Shown here one piece after another: positions 1 to 8,490 of a stretch of 60,017 bases of DNA. The stretch's first letter is position 1. Each line of letters opens with the position of its first letter. The DNA comes from Planctomycetota bacterium. Lineage in GTDB: Bacteria > Planctomycetota > UBA11346. The notes beneath the pieces are model-generated. The model saw only the letters and a list, made by a program, of their open reading frames with translations. It searched no databases and was not told the origin of the DNA. The position numbers were made by a program, and so were the translations under genes. The stretch covers positions 1 to 60,017 of the forward strand of contig JALHRW010000004.1 of NCBI GenBank assembly GCA_022841245.1, read 5' to 3'.

Positions 1-1
1 G

Positions 2-2692
2 CAGCACGCCGAGGGCTGGGAGCGGCTGCGTCCGCTGCTGCAGGCCTGGACGCCCGAACGCGCAGCCGAGGCCTGCGGCCTGCGCGCCGAGGCCATCCGC
101 ACCGCCGCCTCGTGGCTGACCGGCCGGCGCTGGATGAGTTTATGGACCATGGGTCTCAACCAGAGCAGCAGCGGCACCGACAAGGTCGCCTCGCTGATCA
201 ACCTGTCGCTGATCACCGGGACGGTGGGCCGGCCGGGCTGCGGGCCGTTCTCGCTCACCGGCCAGCCCAACGCGATGGGCGGCCGCGAGGTCGGCGGCCT
301 GGCCAACCTGCTGCCGGCGCACCGCTCGCTGGCCTCGGCGGCGGACCGGGCTGCGGTCGAGGACTTCTGGGGCGTGGCCCGCGGCACCATCCCGGCCCTG
401 CCTGGACTGACCGCGGTCGAACTGATGGCCGCGCTGCGTGAGGGCCGCTGCAAGGCGGTGTGGATCATCGCCACCAATCCGGTGGCCAGCCTGCCGGCCG
501 CCCTCGGTTGCGACGCCGCCCTGCGGGCCGCGGAACTGGTCGTGGTGCAGGACGCCTATGCCAACGACACCCTGCCCTTCGCCGACATCGTCCTGCCTGC
601 CGCCACCTGGCCGGAGAAGATCGGGGCGATGACCACCAGCGAACGCCGCGTGCACCTGGTCGAGGCGGCGCGGCCGGCTCCGGGCGAGGCGCGGGCCGAC
701 TGGCGCATCATCCAGGAGGTGGCGCAGGCGATGGGCTTCGGCCCGGCGTTCTCCTTTGCCGACGAGGCGGCGGTGTTCGCCGAGCACGTCGCCAGCACGC
801 GCGGCACCGACTGCGACATGAGCGGCCTGTCGCACGCCCTGCTGCGGAGCCGACGCAGCGTGCAGTGGCCCTGCCCGGCGCCGGACCACCCCGGGACGGC
901 GCGCCTGTTCGCCGACGGGCGCTTCCCCACCGCCGATGGCCGTTGCCGGCTGTGGAGCGGCGAGCCGGTGGAACGGAGCGAGGTTCCCAGCACGGAATTC
1001 CCGCTGGTCCTGACCACGGGACGCATCCGCGACCAGTGGCATACCCAGACCCGCAGCGGCCTGGTCAACAAGCTGACCCGCACCGAACCGGCGATGTTCT
1101 GCGAGGTGCATCCCGGCGACGCGGCCGAGCGCGGCATCGCCGGCGGCGATCTCATCGAAGTGGCCAGCCGCCATGGCTCGTGCCGGGTCAGGGCCCGCCT
1201 CAGCGACGGCATCCGAGCTGGCGTCTGCTTCCTGCCCATGCACTGGGGTCCGCTGCTGGGTGGAGCGGAAGGCCGGGCCAACGCCGTGGTCAGCGACCGG
1301 CTCGACCCGGTGTCGAAGGAGCCGGATCTGAAGCTCACCGCCGTGCAGGTGCGTCGCTTCGTGCCCGCACCGCGCCGCATCGTCGTGGTCGGGGCCGGAG
1401 CCGCCGCCTTGGCCTTCTGCCGCAGCCATCGCGTCGCCTGTCCGCAGGACACGATCACCGTCCTGGGCGACGAGCCGGAGGCCGGCTATGACCGCGTGCA
1501 GCTGCCGCATCTGATCGCCGGCGAGCGCAGCTGGAACAGCCTGCTCCGCCCCTTCCCACCTGGCGTGCAGGTGCGGGCCTCGGTCCGCATCGCCGTCCTC
1601 GACCGCACGGCGCATCAGGTCGTCGCCGTCGACGGCAACCGCTTCGGCTACGACCACCTCGTCCTCGCCACCGGCAGCCGGCCGGCGATGACCGTGCGCG
1701 GTCCGGGCGTGCTCGCCCTGCGCAACCGGGCCGATGCCGAGGCGATCCTGGGGGAGCAGGCTGCACACGCCGTGATCGTCGGCGCCGGCCTTCTCGGCCT
1801 CGAACTCGCCGACGCCCTGCGCCAGCGCAGCGTGCACGTCACCATCCTGCAGCGCAGCGACCGCATCATGGGCAAGCAGCTGGACGCCACGGCCGCGATG
1901 CACCTGACCGCCATCCTGCGGGCTCGCGGCATCGAGGTGCGGCTGAACACCCAGGTAGCCACGGTCGAACCCGGCGTCGTCGTCCTGGGCGACGGCACGC
2001 GATTGCCCGCCGACCGCATCATCGTCGCCACCGGCACCGAGGCGAATGACCAGCTGGCCCAGGCTGCCGGCCTTCCCTGCGACCGCGGGATCATCGTCGA
2101 TGCCCGGATGGCGACCGCCGATCCGGACATCAGCGCGATCGGCGAATGCGCCATCGCCCACGGCCACCGCGTCGGCACCACCCCCGGCGCCACCGCCCAG
2201 GCCGAGGCCCTGTCCGCCATCCTCGCCGGCGATCCGGCGGGCCGCTGGCGTCCGGTTCCGCTGCCCAACCTGCTCAAGATCCACGACGTTCAGTTGGCGG
2301 CCGTCGGCGAGGTGGAGGAGCGCGAGGGCGACGAGGTCGTGTGCCTGCACGACCCGCGTCGGCGGCGCTACCTCAAGGCGGTGGTGCGCGCCGACCGCGT
2401 GGTCGGCGCCATCTGCCTCGGCGACCTCGGGCCCTGGCCGCAACTGCTCGACCTGTGCCAGGGCGGCATCGAGCTGGACGAGTTGCGCGAACGGCTGCTC
2501 GCTCCGGGTGGTGGCCAGGGCGCGGTCGAAGGCCGGTTGGTGTGCTCCTGCCTGCAAGTCGGCGAAGCTACGATCCGGCGAGCCGCTCCCCAGCACGGCG
2601 CCGATCCGGCCAAGGTCTGCGCCGCCACCCGCGCCGGCACCGGTTGCGGCTCGTGCCGACCGGAGGTGGCGCGGATCTGCGCCGCCATCTAA
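2..2692 (+). CDS. Assimilatory-type nitrate reductase fused to FAD/NAD(P)H diaphorase and BFD-like FeS domain (5' partial)
   Basis: The reading frame is open from the window edge, so the N-terminus with its FeS motif is missing. About 440 visible residues belong to a molybdopterin oxidoreductase: the GTVGRPGCGPFSLTGQPNAMG stretch is typical of NasA/NapA, and LTTGRIRDQWHTQTRSG marks the molybdopterin dinucleotide-binding domain. A two-dinucleotide flavoprotein module like that of NirB/NasC follows, with FAD motif VVVGAGAAALAF and NAD motif VIVGAGLLGLELADAL. The C-terminus is a BFD-like [2Fe-2S] domain with CSC and CGSC cysteines. In this family the flavin module passes electrons from NAD(P)H to the Mo-bis-MGD site, so the enzyme should be a self-contained cytoplasmic nitrate reductase. 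A sensor kinase starts 11 bp downstream. No nitrite reductase is visible in the window. Confidence is high for the family and moderate for physiological assimilation. Confidence 0.88.
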   Translation, partial: QHAEGWERLRPLLQAWTPERAAEACGLRAEAIRTAASWLTGRRWMSLWTMGLNQSSSGTDKVASLINLSLITGTVGRPGCGPFSLTGQPNAMGGREVGGLANLLPAHRSLASAADRAAVEDFWGVARGTIPALPGLTAVELMAALREGRCKAVWIIATNPVASLPAALGCDAALRAAELVVVQDAYANDTLPFADIVLPAATWPEKIGAMTTSERRVHLVEAARPAPGEARADWRIIQEVAQAMGFGPAFSFADEAAVFAEHVASTRGTDCDMSGLSHALLRSRRSVQWPCPAPDHPGTARLFADGRFPTADGRCRLWSGEPVERSEVPSTEFPLVLTTGRIRDQWHTQTRSGLVNKLTRTEPAMFCEVHPGDAAERGIAGGDLIEVASRHGSCRVRARLSDGIRAGVCFLPMHWGPLLGGAEGRANAVVSDRLDPVSKEPDLKLTAVQVRRFVPAPRRIVVVGAGAAALAFCRSHRVACPQDTITVLGDEPEAGYDRVQLPHLIAGERSWNSLLRPFPPGVQVRASVRIAVLDRTAHQVVAVDGNRFGYDHLVLATGSRPAMTVRGPGVLALRNRADAEAILGEQAAHAVIVGAGLLGLELADALRQRSVHVTILQRSDRIMGKQLDATAAMHLTAILRARGIEVRLNTQVATVEPGVVVLGDGTRLPADRIIVATGTEANDQLAQAAGLPCDRGIIVDARMATADPDISAIGECAIAHGHRVGTTPGATAQAEALSAILAGDPAGRWRPVPLPNLLKIHDVQLAAVGEVEEREGDEVVCLHDPRRRRYLKAVVRADRVVGAICLGDLGPWPQLLDLCQGGIELDELRERLLAPGGGQGAVEGRLVCSCLQVGEATIRRAAPQHGADPAKVCAATRAGTGCGSCRPEVARICAAI

Positions 2693-2703
2693 TCCGGCCC
2701 AGC

Positions 2704-3888
2704 ATGGACGAGCTGGACGGCAGCGCCGCACGCGATTTCACCCGCCGATATGCCCTGGCCCTCGGCCTGGTCGCGCTGCTCTCCATCGCCGCCCAGATCG
2801 CGGTGCAGGTCGCCCTGCACCGCGCCCGCTCCGACGCGGCCGTGGTCAATCTCGCCGGCCGTCAGCGCATGCTCTCGCAGCGGCTGACCATGACCGCATT
2901 GGCCGCCGAGCGGGATCCCGCCTTCATCGTCACCGTCGCCAGCGTCCTCGGCGAATGGACGGAAGCCCACCAGCGGCTCAGCCGCGGCGATGACCTGGCC
3001 AATGCCGGTCGCGACAACAGCCCGGCCGTGCGCCAGGCCTTCGCCGATCTGGAGGCCCCCTTTGCGGTGATGTCCCGCGCCGCGCGTGAACCGCTCGACC
3101 CCGCTGCGCTGCTGCGCGCCCAGGAAGATTTCCTCCCAGGCATGGAGCGCATCGTCGCCCTGTACCGTTCCGAGGCCGAGGCGCGGGTCAGCCGGCTGAT
3201 CACCCTGGAGCTGAGCCTGTGCGGCCTGCTGCTGCTGGTCCTGGTGCTGGAGGCGCTGGTGGTGTTCCGCCCGGCGGTGGCCCGCCTGCGCCAGGCCATC
3301 CATGAGCGCGAGCGCCTGCGCGAGCAGGAGTTCGCCAATCGCGAACTGCAGATCGCCGCCGATACCGCCCGTGGCATCGGCCAGGACCTGCACGACGGCC
3401 TTGGCCAGACCCTGACCGCGTTGTCGTTCCAGGCCCAGGCCGCCAAGCAGCCTGTACTGGCCGCCGGCCTCGCCGAGGCCGTGGCCCAGTGCCGGGCCCA
3501 GGCCAGGCGCCTCGCGCCGGTGGCGATCCAGGCCGCGGGGCTGGAGGCCGCCCTGCGCGAGCTGACCGACAGCACGGCCCGCGCCGCCGGCGTGGCCTGC
3601 AACCTGGAATGGACCGCTCCCGGACCGCCAGCCGCTGGTTGGTCGGACCTCTTCCACATCTGCCAGGAGGCGATCACCAACGCGCTGCGCCATGGTCGCG
3701 CCAGGACCATCTCGGTCCGCATCGGCCCACGTTCGCTGGCGATCATCGATGATGGCCAGGGTGGGGCGAAGGGCGCCGATGGCGTCGGTCTGCAGTCGAT
3801 GCGCGCCCGGGCAAAACGTCTGGGCAGTGAACTGGAGTGCGGTCCCCTGCCGGGTGGCGGCTGGGTCGTCCGCATCGTACTACCGTAG
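2704..3888 (+). CDS. NarX-like nitrate/nitrite sensor histidine kinase
   Basis: This 394-residue membrane kinase has an N-terminal transmembrane helix (about residues 17-37). It is followed by NLAGRQRMLSQRL, the P-box-like segment shared by NarX/NarQ and PilJ-type sensors. A second helix lies around residues 165-185. The HisKA_3 motif DLHDGLGQTLTALS contains the phosphorylated His, and the HATPase domain has N-box EAITNALRHG and DDGQGG. The start was placed at the ATG 11 bp after the nitrate reductase stop, because upstream residues in this frame overlap that gene and look non-coding. With the NarL-type regulator next door it should form a nitrate-responsive two-component system for the reductase genes. 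Confidence 0.85.
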   Translation: MDELDGSAARDFTRRYALALGLVALLSIAAQIAVQVALHRARSDAAVVNLAGRQRMLSQRLTMTALAAERDPAFIVTVASVLGEWTEAHQRLSRGDDLANAGRDNSPAVRQAFADLEAPFAVMSRAAREPLDPAALLRAQEDFLPGMERIVALYRSEAEARVSRLITLELSLCGLLLLVLVLEALVVFRPAVARLRQAIHERERLREQEFANRELQIAADTARGIGQDLHDGLGQTLTALSFQAQAAKQPVLAAGLAEAVAQCRAQARRLAPVAIQAAGLEAALRELTDSTARAAGVACNLEWTAPGPPAAGWSDLFHICQEAITNALRHGRARTISVRIGPRSLAIIDDGQGGAKGADGVGLQSMRARAKRLGSELECGPLPGGGWVVRIVLP

Positions 3889-3951
3889 CTTTTTGCAGCA
3901 GCCGCACCCCCTGGCGAGGCCCCGGCTCGGCTGCATGCTGCGCCAATCGAC

Positions 3952-4587
3952 ATGGCCATCGACCATCGCCCACGCGTCCTGATTGCCGACGACCACCAGC
4001 TGCTGCGCATGGGCCTGGGGCAGATGCTCGCCGCCGATGGCGGCTTCGTCGTGGTCGGCGAATGCGAGACCTGCGCCCAGCTGGAACCGCTGCTCGGCCA
4101 GCACGATCCCGATGTCCTGATCCTCGATCTGCAGCTGCGCGACGGCTCCGCCCTGGAGCGCATCGCTCCGCTGATCGCCGCCTTCCCGCATCTCGCCATC
4201 CTCGTCCTCTCGATGCACGATCAGCGCGTCTATGCCGAGCGCTGCCTCAAGCTCGGCGCCAAGGGCTACCTGATGAAGGAGGAGGCGGCCACCCTGATCA
4301 CCAGCGCGATCCGCGCCGTCGCCGACGGCAAGACCTTCCTCAGCCCGACCCTGGCCGGCACGACCGGCGACGGGCCGCCGATCGGCCGACTGTCCGACCG
4401 CGAGCTGCAGGTCTTCGAGCTGACCGGCGACGGCCTGCCGACCCGGGTCATCGCCACGCGACTGGAGCTGTCCGAGAAGACGGTCGAGGCGCACAAGGCC
4501 AACATCAAGAAGAAGCTCGGCATCGAGCACGGCACCGAGCTGGCCCGCCTGGCCATGAGCTGGCGCGAAAGCGGCGGAAAAGCCTAG
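3952..4587 (+). CDS. NarL/FixJ-family response regulator
   Basis: This 211-residue protein has an N-terminal receiver domain. RVLIADDHQLLRMG holds the acidic pocket, DVLILDLQLRDGS the phospho-acceptor Asp, and KGYLMKEEA the conserved Lys. A C-terminal LuxR-type HTH follows (LSDRELQVFELTGDGLPTRVIATRL, then SEKTVEAHKANIKKKLG). It starts 63 bp after the NarX-like kinase and is its obvious partner. The stop overlaps the 3' end of the convergent NrfD-hemerythrin gene by 4 bp. Likely targets are the flanking nitrate genes, but no NarL heptamer was identified with confidence. Confidence 0.87.
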   Translation: MAIDHRPRVLIADDHQLLRMGLGQMLAADGGFVVVGECETCAQLEPLLGQHDPDVLILDLQLRDGSALERIAPLIAAFPHLAILVLSMHDQRVYAERCLKLGAKGYLMKEEAATLITSAIRAVADGKTFLSPTLAGTTGDGPPIGRLSDRELQVFELTGDGLPTRVIATRLELSEKTVEAHKANIKKKLGIEHGTELARLAMSWRESGGKA

Positions 4588-6185
4588 ATTCTCGCCAGAT
4601 GCAGGCCGTAGGCGCGGTCTTCGACCTGGATGTGGCGCAGCAGCCAATCGCGTAGCGACAGGTGCAGGCGCTCGGCCAGTTCCTGGCGATCAGCCTGGGG
4701 CGATGCCAGGCCGGCCCGGACCGATTCCAGTTCGGCGGTGAAGCTGGCGTGCATGCGGCGGTGGCCTTCAAGCGCAGGATAACCCGCCTCGGCCATCAGT
4801 TGCTCCTCGTCAGCGAAGTGCTCGCGCACGTAGCTGTCGAGAAAGGCCATGGTCCGGTCCAGTTCGGCAGCGCCGCGACCGCTACGGATCGCAACAACCA
4901 AGCCGTTGAGCCGGTCGAACAGCTGCCGGTGCTGCGCATCCATGGCCTCGACCCCGACCGACAGGCCTGGCGTCCAACCCGACAGCAGCGGCAACGCGAC
5001 CTTGAGCAGCAGGGTGTAGACGATCAGCCCCCCGGCGATGATGCCGAGGGTGATCTTCCATTCGGTCAGCGACGGCACGTATTCGACCATCTCGTGCAGG
5101 GTGCTGGGGATGAAGCCGGGGACCACCAGGCCCATGCCCTTCTCGATCCAGATGCCGACGAAGGTCATCAGGCAGGCGGTGGCGAGCAGGCCGGGCCGGC
5201 GGATCAGCCCCGGCCACAGGAACAGGCCGGCCGCGACGACGTTCAAGCCGATCGCGCTCCACATCCACGGCACCAGGGCGTAGTGGCCGTGGGCGCCGAA
5301 CAGCAGGTAGCGCAGGCTGGCGGCATGCGTGCTGCCAGCATACAGGGCGGTGAAGCATTCGACCGCGAGCATGAAGAGGTTGATCAATGCGGTGATCTGC
5401 ACCACCCGCAGCAGTAGGCGCACCGGCTTGTCGCCGAACGGATAGCTGCCCAGGCGCTGCAGCACCAGCAGGACGACGATGATGAGGGCCGGACCGGCGA
5501 CGAAGGCGCTGGCGAGGAAGCGCGGGGCGAGCAGCGCGGTGTTCCAGAACGGCCGGCCGCCGAGGCCGCAGTAGAGGAAGGCGGTGACGGTGTGGATCGA
5601 CACCGCCCAGATGATCGAGAGGAAGACGAAGGGCAGGTACAGGCGCGGCGACGGAGCGGTTCCGCGCCAGCGGCTCCACAGCAGATAGCCGCAGATCCAC
5701 GCGTTCAGGCCGAGATAGCCGTTGAGCACGATGACGTCCCAGGTCAGCAGCGAGATCGGCCAGTTGAACCGGCCGATGCCGGGCATCATGTGCCAGAAGC
5801 GGTCGGGCCGTCCGAGGTCGACCGTCACCGAGAGCAGGCAGACGACGATGGCGCTGATCGCCAGCAGTTCGCCGACGATGACCGCATCATGCATCTCATG
5901 ATCGTGGTAGAGGTAGGCCGGGATCACCATCATCACCGCTGCCGCCGCGACGCCGACGAAGAAGGTGAAGTTGGAGATGTACAGGCCCCACGAGACATGG
6001 TCGCCCATGCCGGTCACCTGCATGCCGGAGACGACCTGGTTGGCCCAGGCGTTGACCCCGACCAGGGCGACGCAGGTCAGCAGGGTCATCCAGGCGTAGA
6101 ACAGCGAACCGCCATCGGTGGCGTGGCCAAAGGCCTGGCGCAGGAAGGGCAGCAGGCCGGGACGATGCAGGGCGATCGCTGGCAT
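4584..6185 (-). CDS. NrfD/PsrC-type membrane quinol dehydrogenase subunit fused to C-terminal bacteriohemerythrin
   Basis: The protein has 533 residues. Residues 1 to about 400 are a polytopic NrfD/PsrC/DmsC-like protein with eight or more hydrophobic helices, including WGLYISNFTFFVGVAAAAVMM and a LGRPDRFWHM loop typical of the family. From about residue 404 the sequence becomes a hemerythrin: LSVGVEAMDAQHRQLFDRLN, HFADEEQLM, HRRMHASF and HIQVEDRAY supply the His/Glu/Asp diiron ligands. NrfD proteins exchange electrons with quinones for partner periplasmic FeS and cytochrome subunits. Hemerythrins bind O2 and sometimes NO. It is the last gene of a four-gene operon with an FeS protein, a hemerythrin and a tetraheme cytochrome, 4 bp after the hemerythrin stop. 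The fusion is unusual; the frame is continuous and both halves are intact. Confidence 0.85.
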   Translation of the reverse strand: MPAIALHRPGLLPFLRQAFGHATDGGSLFYAWMTLLTCVALVGVNAWANQVVSGMQVTGMGDHVSWGLYISNFTFFVGVAAAAVMMVIPAYLYHDHEMHDAVIVGELLAISAIVVCLLSVTVDLGRPDRFWHMMPGIGRFNWPISLLTWDVIVLNGYLGLNAWICGYLLWSRWRGTAPSPRLYLPFVFLSIIWAVSIHTVTAFLYCGLGGRPFWNTALLAPRFLASAFVAGPALIIVVLLVLQRLGSYPFGDKPVRLLLRVVQITALINLFMLAVECFTALYAGSTHAASLRYLLFGAHGHYALVPWMWSAIGLNVVAAGLFLWPGLIRRPGLLATACLMTFVGIWIEKGMGLVVPGFIPSTLHEMVEYVPSLTEWKITLGIIAGGLIVYTLLLKVALPLLSGWTPGLSVGVEAMDAQHRQLFDRLNGLVVAIRSGRGAAELDRTMAFLDSYVREHFADEEQLMAEAGYPALEGHRRMHASFTAELESVRAGLASPQADRQELAERLHLSLRDWLLRHIQVEDRAYGLHLARI

Positions 6186-6189
6186 CGGT

Positions 6190-6603
6190 TCAGGCCTTGC
6201 CGAGCCGGTCGACGGCGGCGTAGAGTTCCGTCTCCTCGGCCTTCACCCGGGCGACGATGGCGGCGACGATGCCGCCGAACGCCTTGGCGAATCCGGCACG
6301 GTCGGTATCGATGGCGGCACCGGCGTTGTAGGTGTGGTTGAACGCCTTGAAGGCGGCCCCGAGGCCGCCCATCTCACTGGCGAACCGCTTGGCCATGGCG
6401 GCGACTGCCGTGTCCGGCGAGGACTGCAGCTGCGGATAGACCATGCGATCCTCGGCCGCGAGATGGATGGTCAGCTTGCCGCTGAACTCGATCAGCAGCT
6501 TGCGCAGTTCCGTGCCTGGCTTGCCTGCCTTGATGGCCTGATCGATGGCGCCGAGCTGGGCGGCGAGCCCGGCATGCTGCTCGCGGAGTGATGAGGTGAG
6601 CAT
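6190..6603 (-). CDS. Hemerythrin HHE domain protein
   Basis: This 137-residue cytoplasmic protein is made of one HHE four-helix bundle. Likely diiron ligands are the His in REQHAGL, the His and Glu in IHLAAEDRMVYPQL, the His in AFNHTYN and the Glu residues in KAEETELYAAVD. It lies 9 bp after the FeS gene and 4 bp before the NrfD-hemerythrin gene, so it belongs to the same leftward operon. A role in O2 or NO binding or protection of the respiratory chain is plausible but not shown. It is one of three hemerythrin-containing genes in this region. Confidence 0.8.
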   Translation of the reverse strand: MLTSSLREQHAGLAAQLGAIDQAIKAGKPGTELRKLLIEFSGKLTIHLAAEDRMVYPQLQSSPDTAVAAMAKRFASEMGGLGAAFKAFNHTYNAGAAIDTDRAGFAKAFGGIVAAIVARVKAEETELYAAVDRLGKA

Positions 6604-6612
6604 GGCGGCTCC

Positions 6613-7515
6613 TTATTTGTCGAAGAAGTAGAAGAACCGCGGCTTGGTGCCGAGGTCGTCCTTGAGGATGAAGACGCGCTTGTTCGCCAGCACCCAGCGG
6701 ATCTCGCTGTCGGGATCGGCGAGGTTGCCGAAGACGCGCGCGCCGGTCGGGCAGGCTTCCAGGCAGGCCGGCAGCCTGCCCTCGCGGGTGCGGTGCAGGC
6801 AGAAGGTGCACTTCTCCATGACGCCCTGCGGTCGTACGCGATTGCTCAGGTAGCCCTGGTCGGGATTGATCTCTCCGGCCGCGATCTCGGGCTTCTTCCA
6901 GTTGAAGCGGCGGGCGTGGTAGGGGCAGGCGGCTTCGCAGTAGCGGCAGCCGATGCACCAGTTGTAGTCCACCACCACGATGCCGTCCTCCTCCTTCCAG
7001 GTCGCCTCGACCGGGCAGACCTTGGTGCAGGGCGCGTTGTCGCAGTGGTGGCACTGCACCGGCATGTAGTACTTGCCCTTGGCCGGCACCGGATGGTCGT
7101 AGGTGGCGTCGCCGGTGGCGAGATCGATCGAGCCGTTGTCGAGCTCGAAGACGCGGATGTAGCTGTTGTGGGTCGAGCGGTCGTGGTTGTTCTCGGTGTG
7201 GCAGGCCTCGGCGCAGCGCCGGCAGCCCACGCACACCGAGAGATTCAAGGCATAGCCGAACTGCACCCCGGGCTGCGGCGGCGGAGCGGCGACATGCACG
7301 TCGATGCCATGCGTCGTCTTCGCATCAGCCTCGACCCGGCGGCAGATCGCGGCCAGATCCTCGGGCGTCAGCTCCTTGTAGTGGCGGCGCAGGAACTCGT
7401 CGACCGACTCCGCCGGCTTCCACTGGGTCAGCGGTGCGATGGCGGCGGCGAAGGCGGTGGCGCCGAGGGTCGCACCAGCCGCCTTCAGCACTGTACGGCG
7501 GGTGAGGTCACTCAT
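6613..7515 (-). CDS. Tat-exported periplasmic FeS electron-transfer subunit (NrfC/PsrB/DmsB-like)
   Basis: The 300-residue protein begins with a Tat signal (TRRTVLKAAGATLGATAFAAA). It carries four ferredoxin-like cysteine groups: CVGCRRCAEAC, CHHCDNAPCTKVCP, CIGCRYCEAACP and CTFCLHRTREGRLPACLEACP, as in four-[4Fe-4S] subunits that sit between NrfD-type membrane subunits and periplasmic partners. It overlaps the upstream tetraheme cytochrome by 8 bp and precedes the hemerythrin and NrfD genes, so the four products probably form or serve one quinol-oxidising complex. Being Tat-dependent, it may rely on the tatA locus at about 19.1 kb or on other Tat genes elsewhere. Confidence 0.87.
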   Translation of the reverse strand: MSDLTRRTVLKAAGATLGATAFAAAIAPLTQWKPAESVDEFLRRHYKELTPEDLAAICRRVEADAKTTHGIDVHVAAPPPQPGVQFGYALNLSVCVGCRRCAEACHTENNHDRSTHNSYIRVFELDNGSIDLATGDATYDHPVPAKGKYYMPVQCHHCDNAPCTKVCPVEATWKEEDGIVVVDYNWCIGCRYCEAACPYHARRFNWKKPEIAAGEINPDQGYLSNRVRPQGVMEKCTFCLHRTREGRLPACLEACPTGARVFGNLADPDSEIRWVLANKRVFILKDDLGTKPRFFYFFDK

Positions 7516-8095
7516 GGGCGGCTCCTGCCTGGAAGCGATCGCGCGGGCGCGGCATCGGGACGGCCGGCTGGTATTTCGGCACGTGGGGATCGTGGCAGTC
7601 GACGCAGGTGTTGCGCACCCGCCCGCCGCGCGAGAGGTCCCAGTAGCCGTTCATCCCGCCGTGCGCACCGTGGTCATAGTCACGCCGTTGCGGCCCATGG
7701 CATTGGCTGCACAGGGTGATCGAGTCCTCGAAGGCGACCTTGCGGCCGTCAGCCAGCTTCAGCCCATCATAGTTGCCGGCATCATGGCAGGACAGGCAGG
7801 TGTTCGTGCCATGGACGATGTTCAGGCCCTGGTGGAACTGGTCGAGGTCGGCGCCGGAGCGGTTCTGCGGATCAGGCGGCCGCACCGCATGGCAAGTCCC
7901 GCAGGCGATGGTCGCTGGTTGGCCGGCACGATCGATGGCGCCGCTGAGCACGCGCGGTGCGGAATTGCGGTTCACCACCACCGGATGGCGCGCAGAGGAC
8001 GCGGCGGCGACCGGCTGATCGGCGACTTCGGCGGCGAATACGGCCACGACGAGGAGGGCGACGGCGATGCCGATGACGCTGATGCGTGCTGACAT
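7508..8095 (-). CDS. Periplasmic tetraheme c-type cytochrome
   Basis: This 195-residue protein has an N-terminal hydrophobic export signal or anchor (residues 5-22) and four CxxCH haem sites: CGTCH, CLSCH, CSQCH and CVDCH. It is the first gene of the leftward FeS/hemerythrin/NrfD operon. It lies 46 bp from the nearer of two FNR-type dyads in the shared divergent promoter region. It is probably the periplasmic electron acceptor or donor of the NrfD complex, perhaps passing electrons toward NapAB. No closer family assignment is possible by eye. Confidence 0.85.
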   Translation of the reverse strand: MSARISVIGIAVALLVVAVFAAEVADQPVAAASSARHPVVVNRNSAPRVLSGAIDRAGQPATIACGTCHAVRPPDPQNRSGADLDQFHQGLNIVHGTNTCLSCHDAGNYDGLKLADGRKVAFEDSITLCSQCHGPQRRDYDHGAHGGMNGYWDLSRGGRVRNTCVDCHDPHVPKYQPAVPMPRPRDRFQAGAAHE

Positions 8096-8140
8096 GGGGA
8101 CTCCGACGCCGGCATGATGGAGATCGGCCCCACGGACACC

Positions 8141-8183
8141 TTGATCTGGATCAACTCGCCAAGGCGGGCTTGATCCAGATCAA
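8141..8183. promoter_or_regulatory. Two FNR/DNR-type dyads in the divergent nap promoter region
   Basis: Two perfect dyads of the FNR/CRP form TTGAT-N4-ATCAA occur at 8141-8154 (spacer CTGG) and 8170-8183 (spacer CCAG), with centres 29 bp apart. They are also reverse complements of one another, so the whole block is a larger inverted repeat. The block sits between the divergent starts at 8095 (tetraheme cytochrome) and 8217 (napD-like). This predicts control of both operons by an FNR, DNR or NNR-type regulator in response to low oxygen or nitrogen oxides. The regulator gene is not in the window. Confidence 0.75.
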
Positions 8184-8216
8184 GGCATTGCGGGCCCGCA
8201 TGTGGATGTTGGCAGC

Positions 8217-8483
8217 ATGTCCATCAGCAGCCTCGTCCTCGACGTCGCCGATGACGCCACCGGCAGCGAGGCCTTGCGCCTCATCGCCGCCGACACGCGT
8301 TTCACCATCGGGCCGGCGAACGGTACGCGCCACGCCATCGTCCTCGACACGGCCTCGGTCCTCGATGACACCGTCGCCTTCGATTGGCTGCGCGACCTGC
8401 CAGGCATCCGCCTGGTGACCCTGGTCCGCGCCTACCTCGACGACGAGGCGCTGCCTGCCGGCGCCGCCGCCAACTACCTCTAG
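8217..8483 (+). CDS. napD: NapD-like chaperone of periplasmic nitrate reductase
   Basis: This 88-residue protein shows the NapD pattern: SISSLVLDV at the N-terminus, a central HAIVLDT strand and LPGIRLVTLVRAYLDDE near the C-terminus. NapD proteins bind the NapA Tat signal and hold back export until the molybdenum cofactor is inserted. It is followed after 7 bp by napA, which fits. A GTG 15 bp upstream in frame is an alternative start, but the ATG at MSIS matches the family start better. Sequence similarity is weak, so the call rests on length, motif pattern and position. Confidence 0.68.
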   Translation: MSISSLVLDVADDATGSEALRLIAADTRFTIGPANGTRHAIVLDTASVLDDTVAFDWLRDLPGIRLVTLVRAYLDDEALPAGAAANYL

Positions 8484-8490
8484 GAAGCCC

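Noticed and set aside
140-2731. Very long open frame on the minus strand opposite the nitrate reductase
   Set aside because: It mirrors the coding frame of the plus-strand gene in GC-rich DNA; its translation is Gly/Ala/Arg/His-rich and shows no domain.
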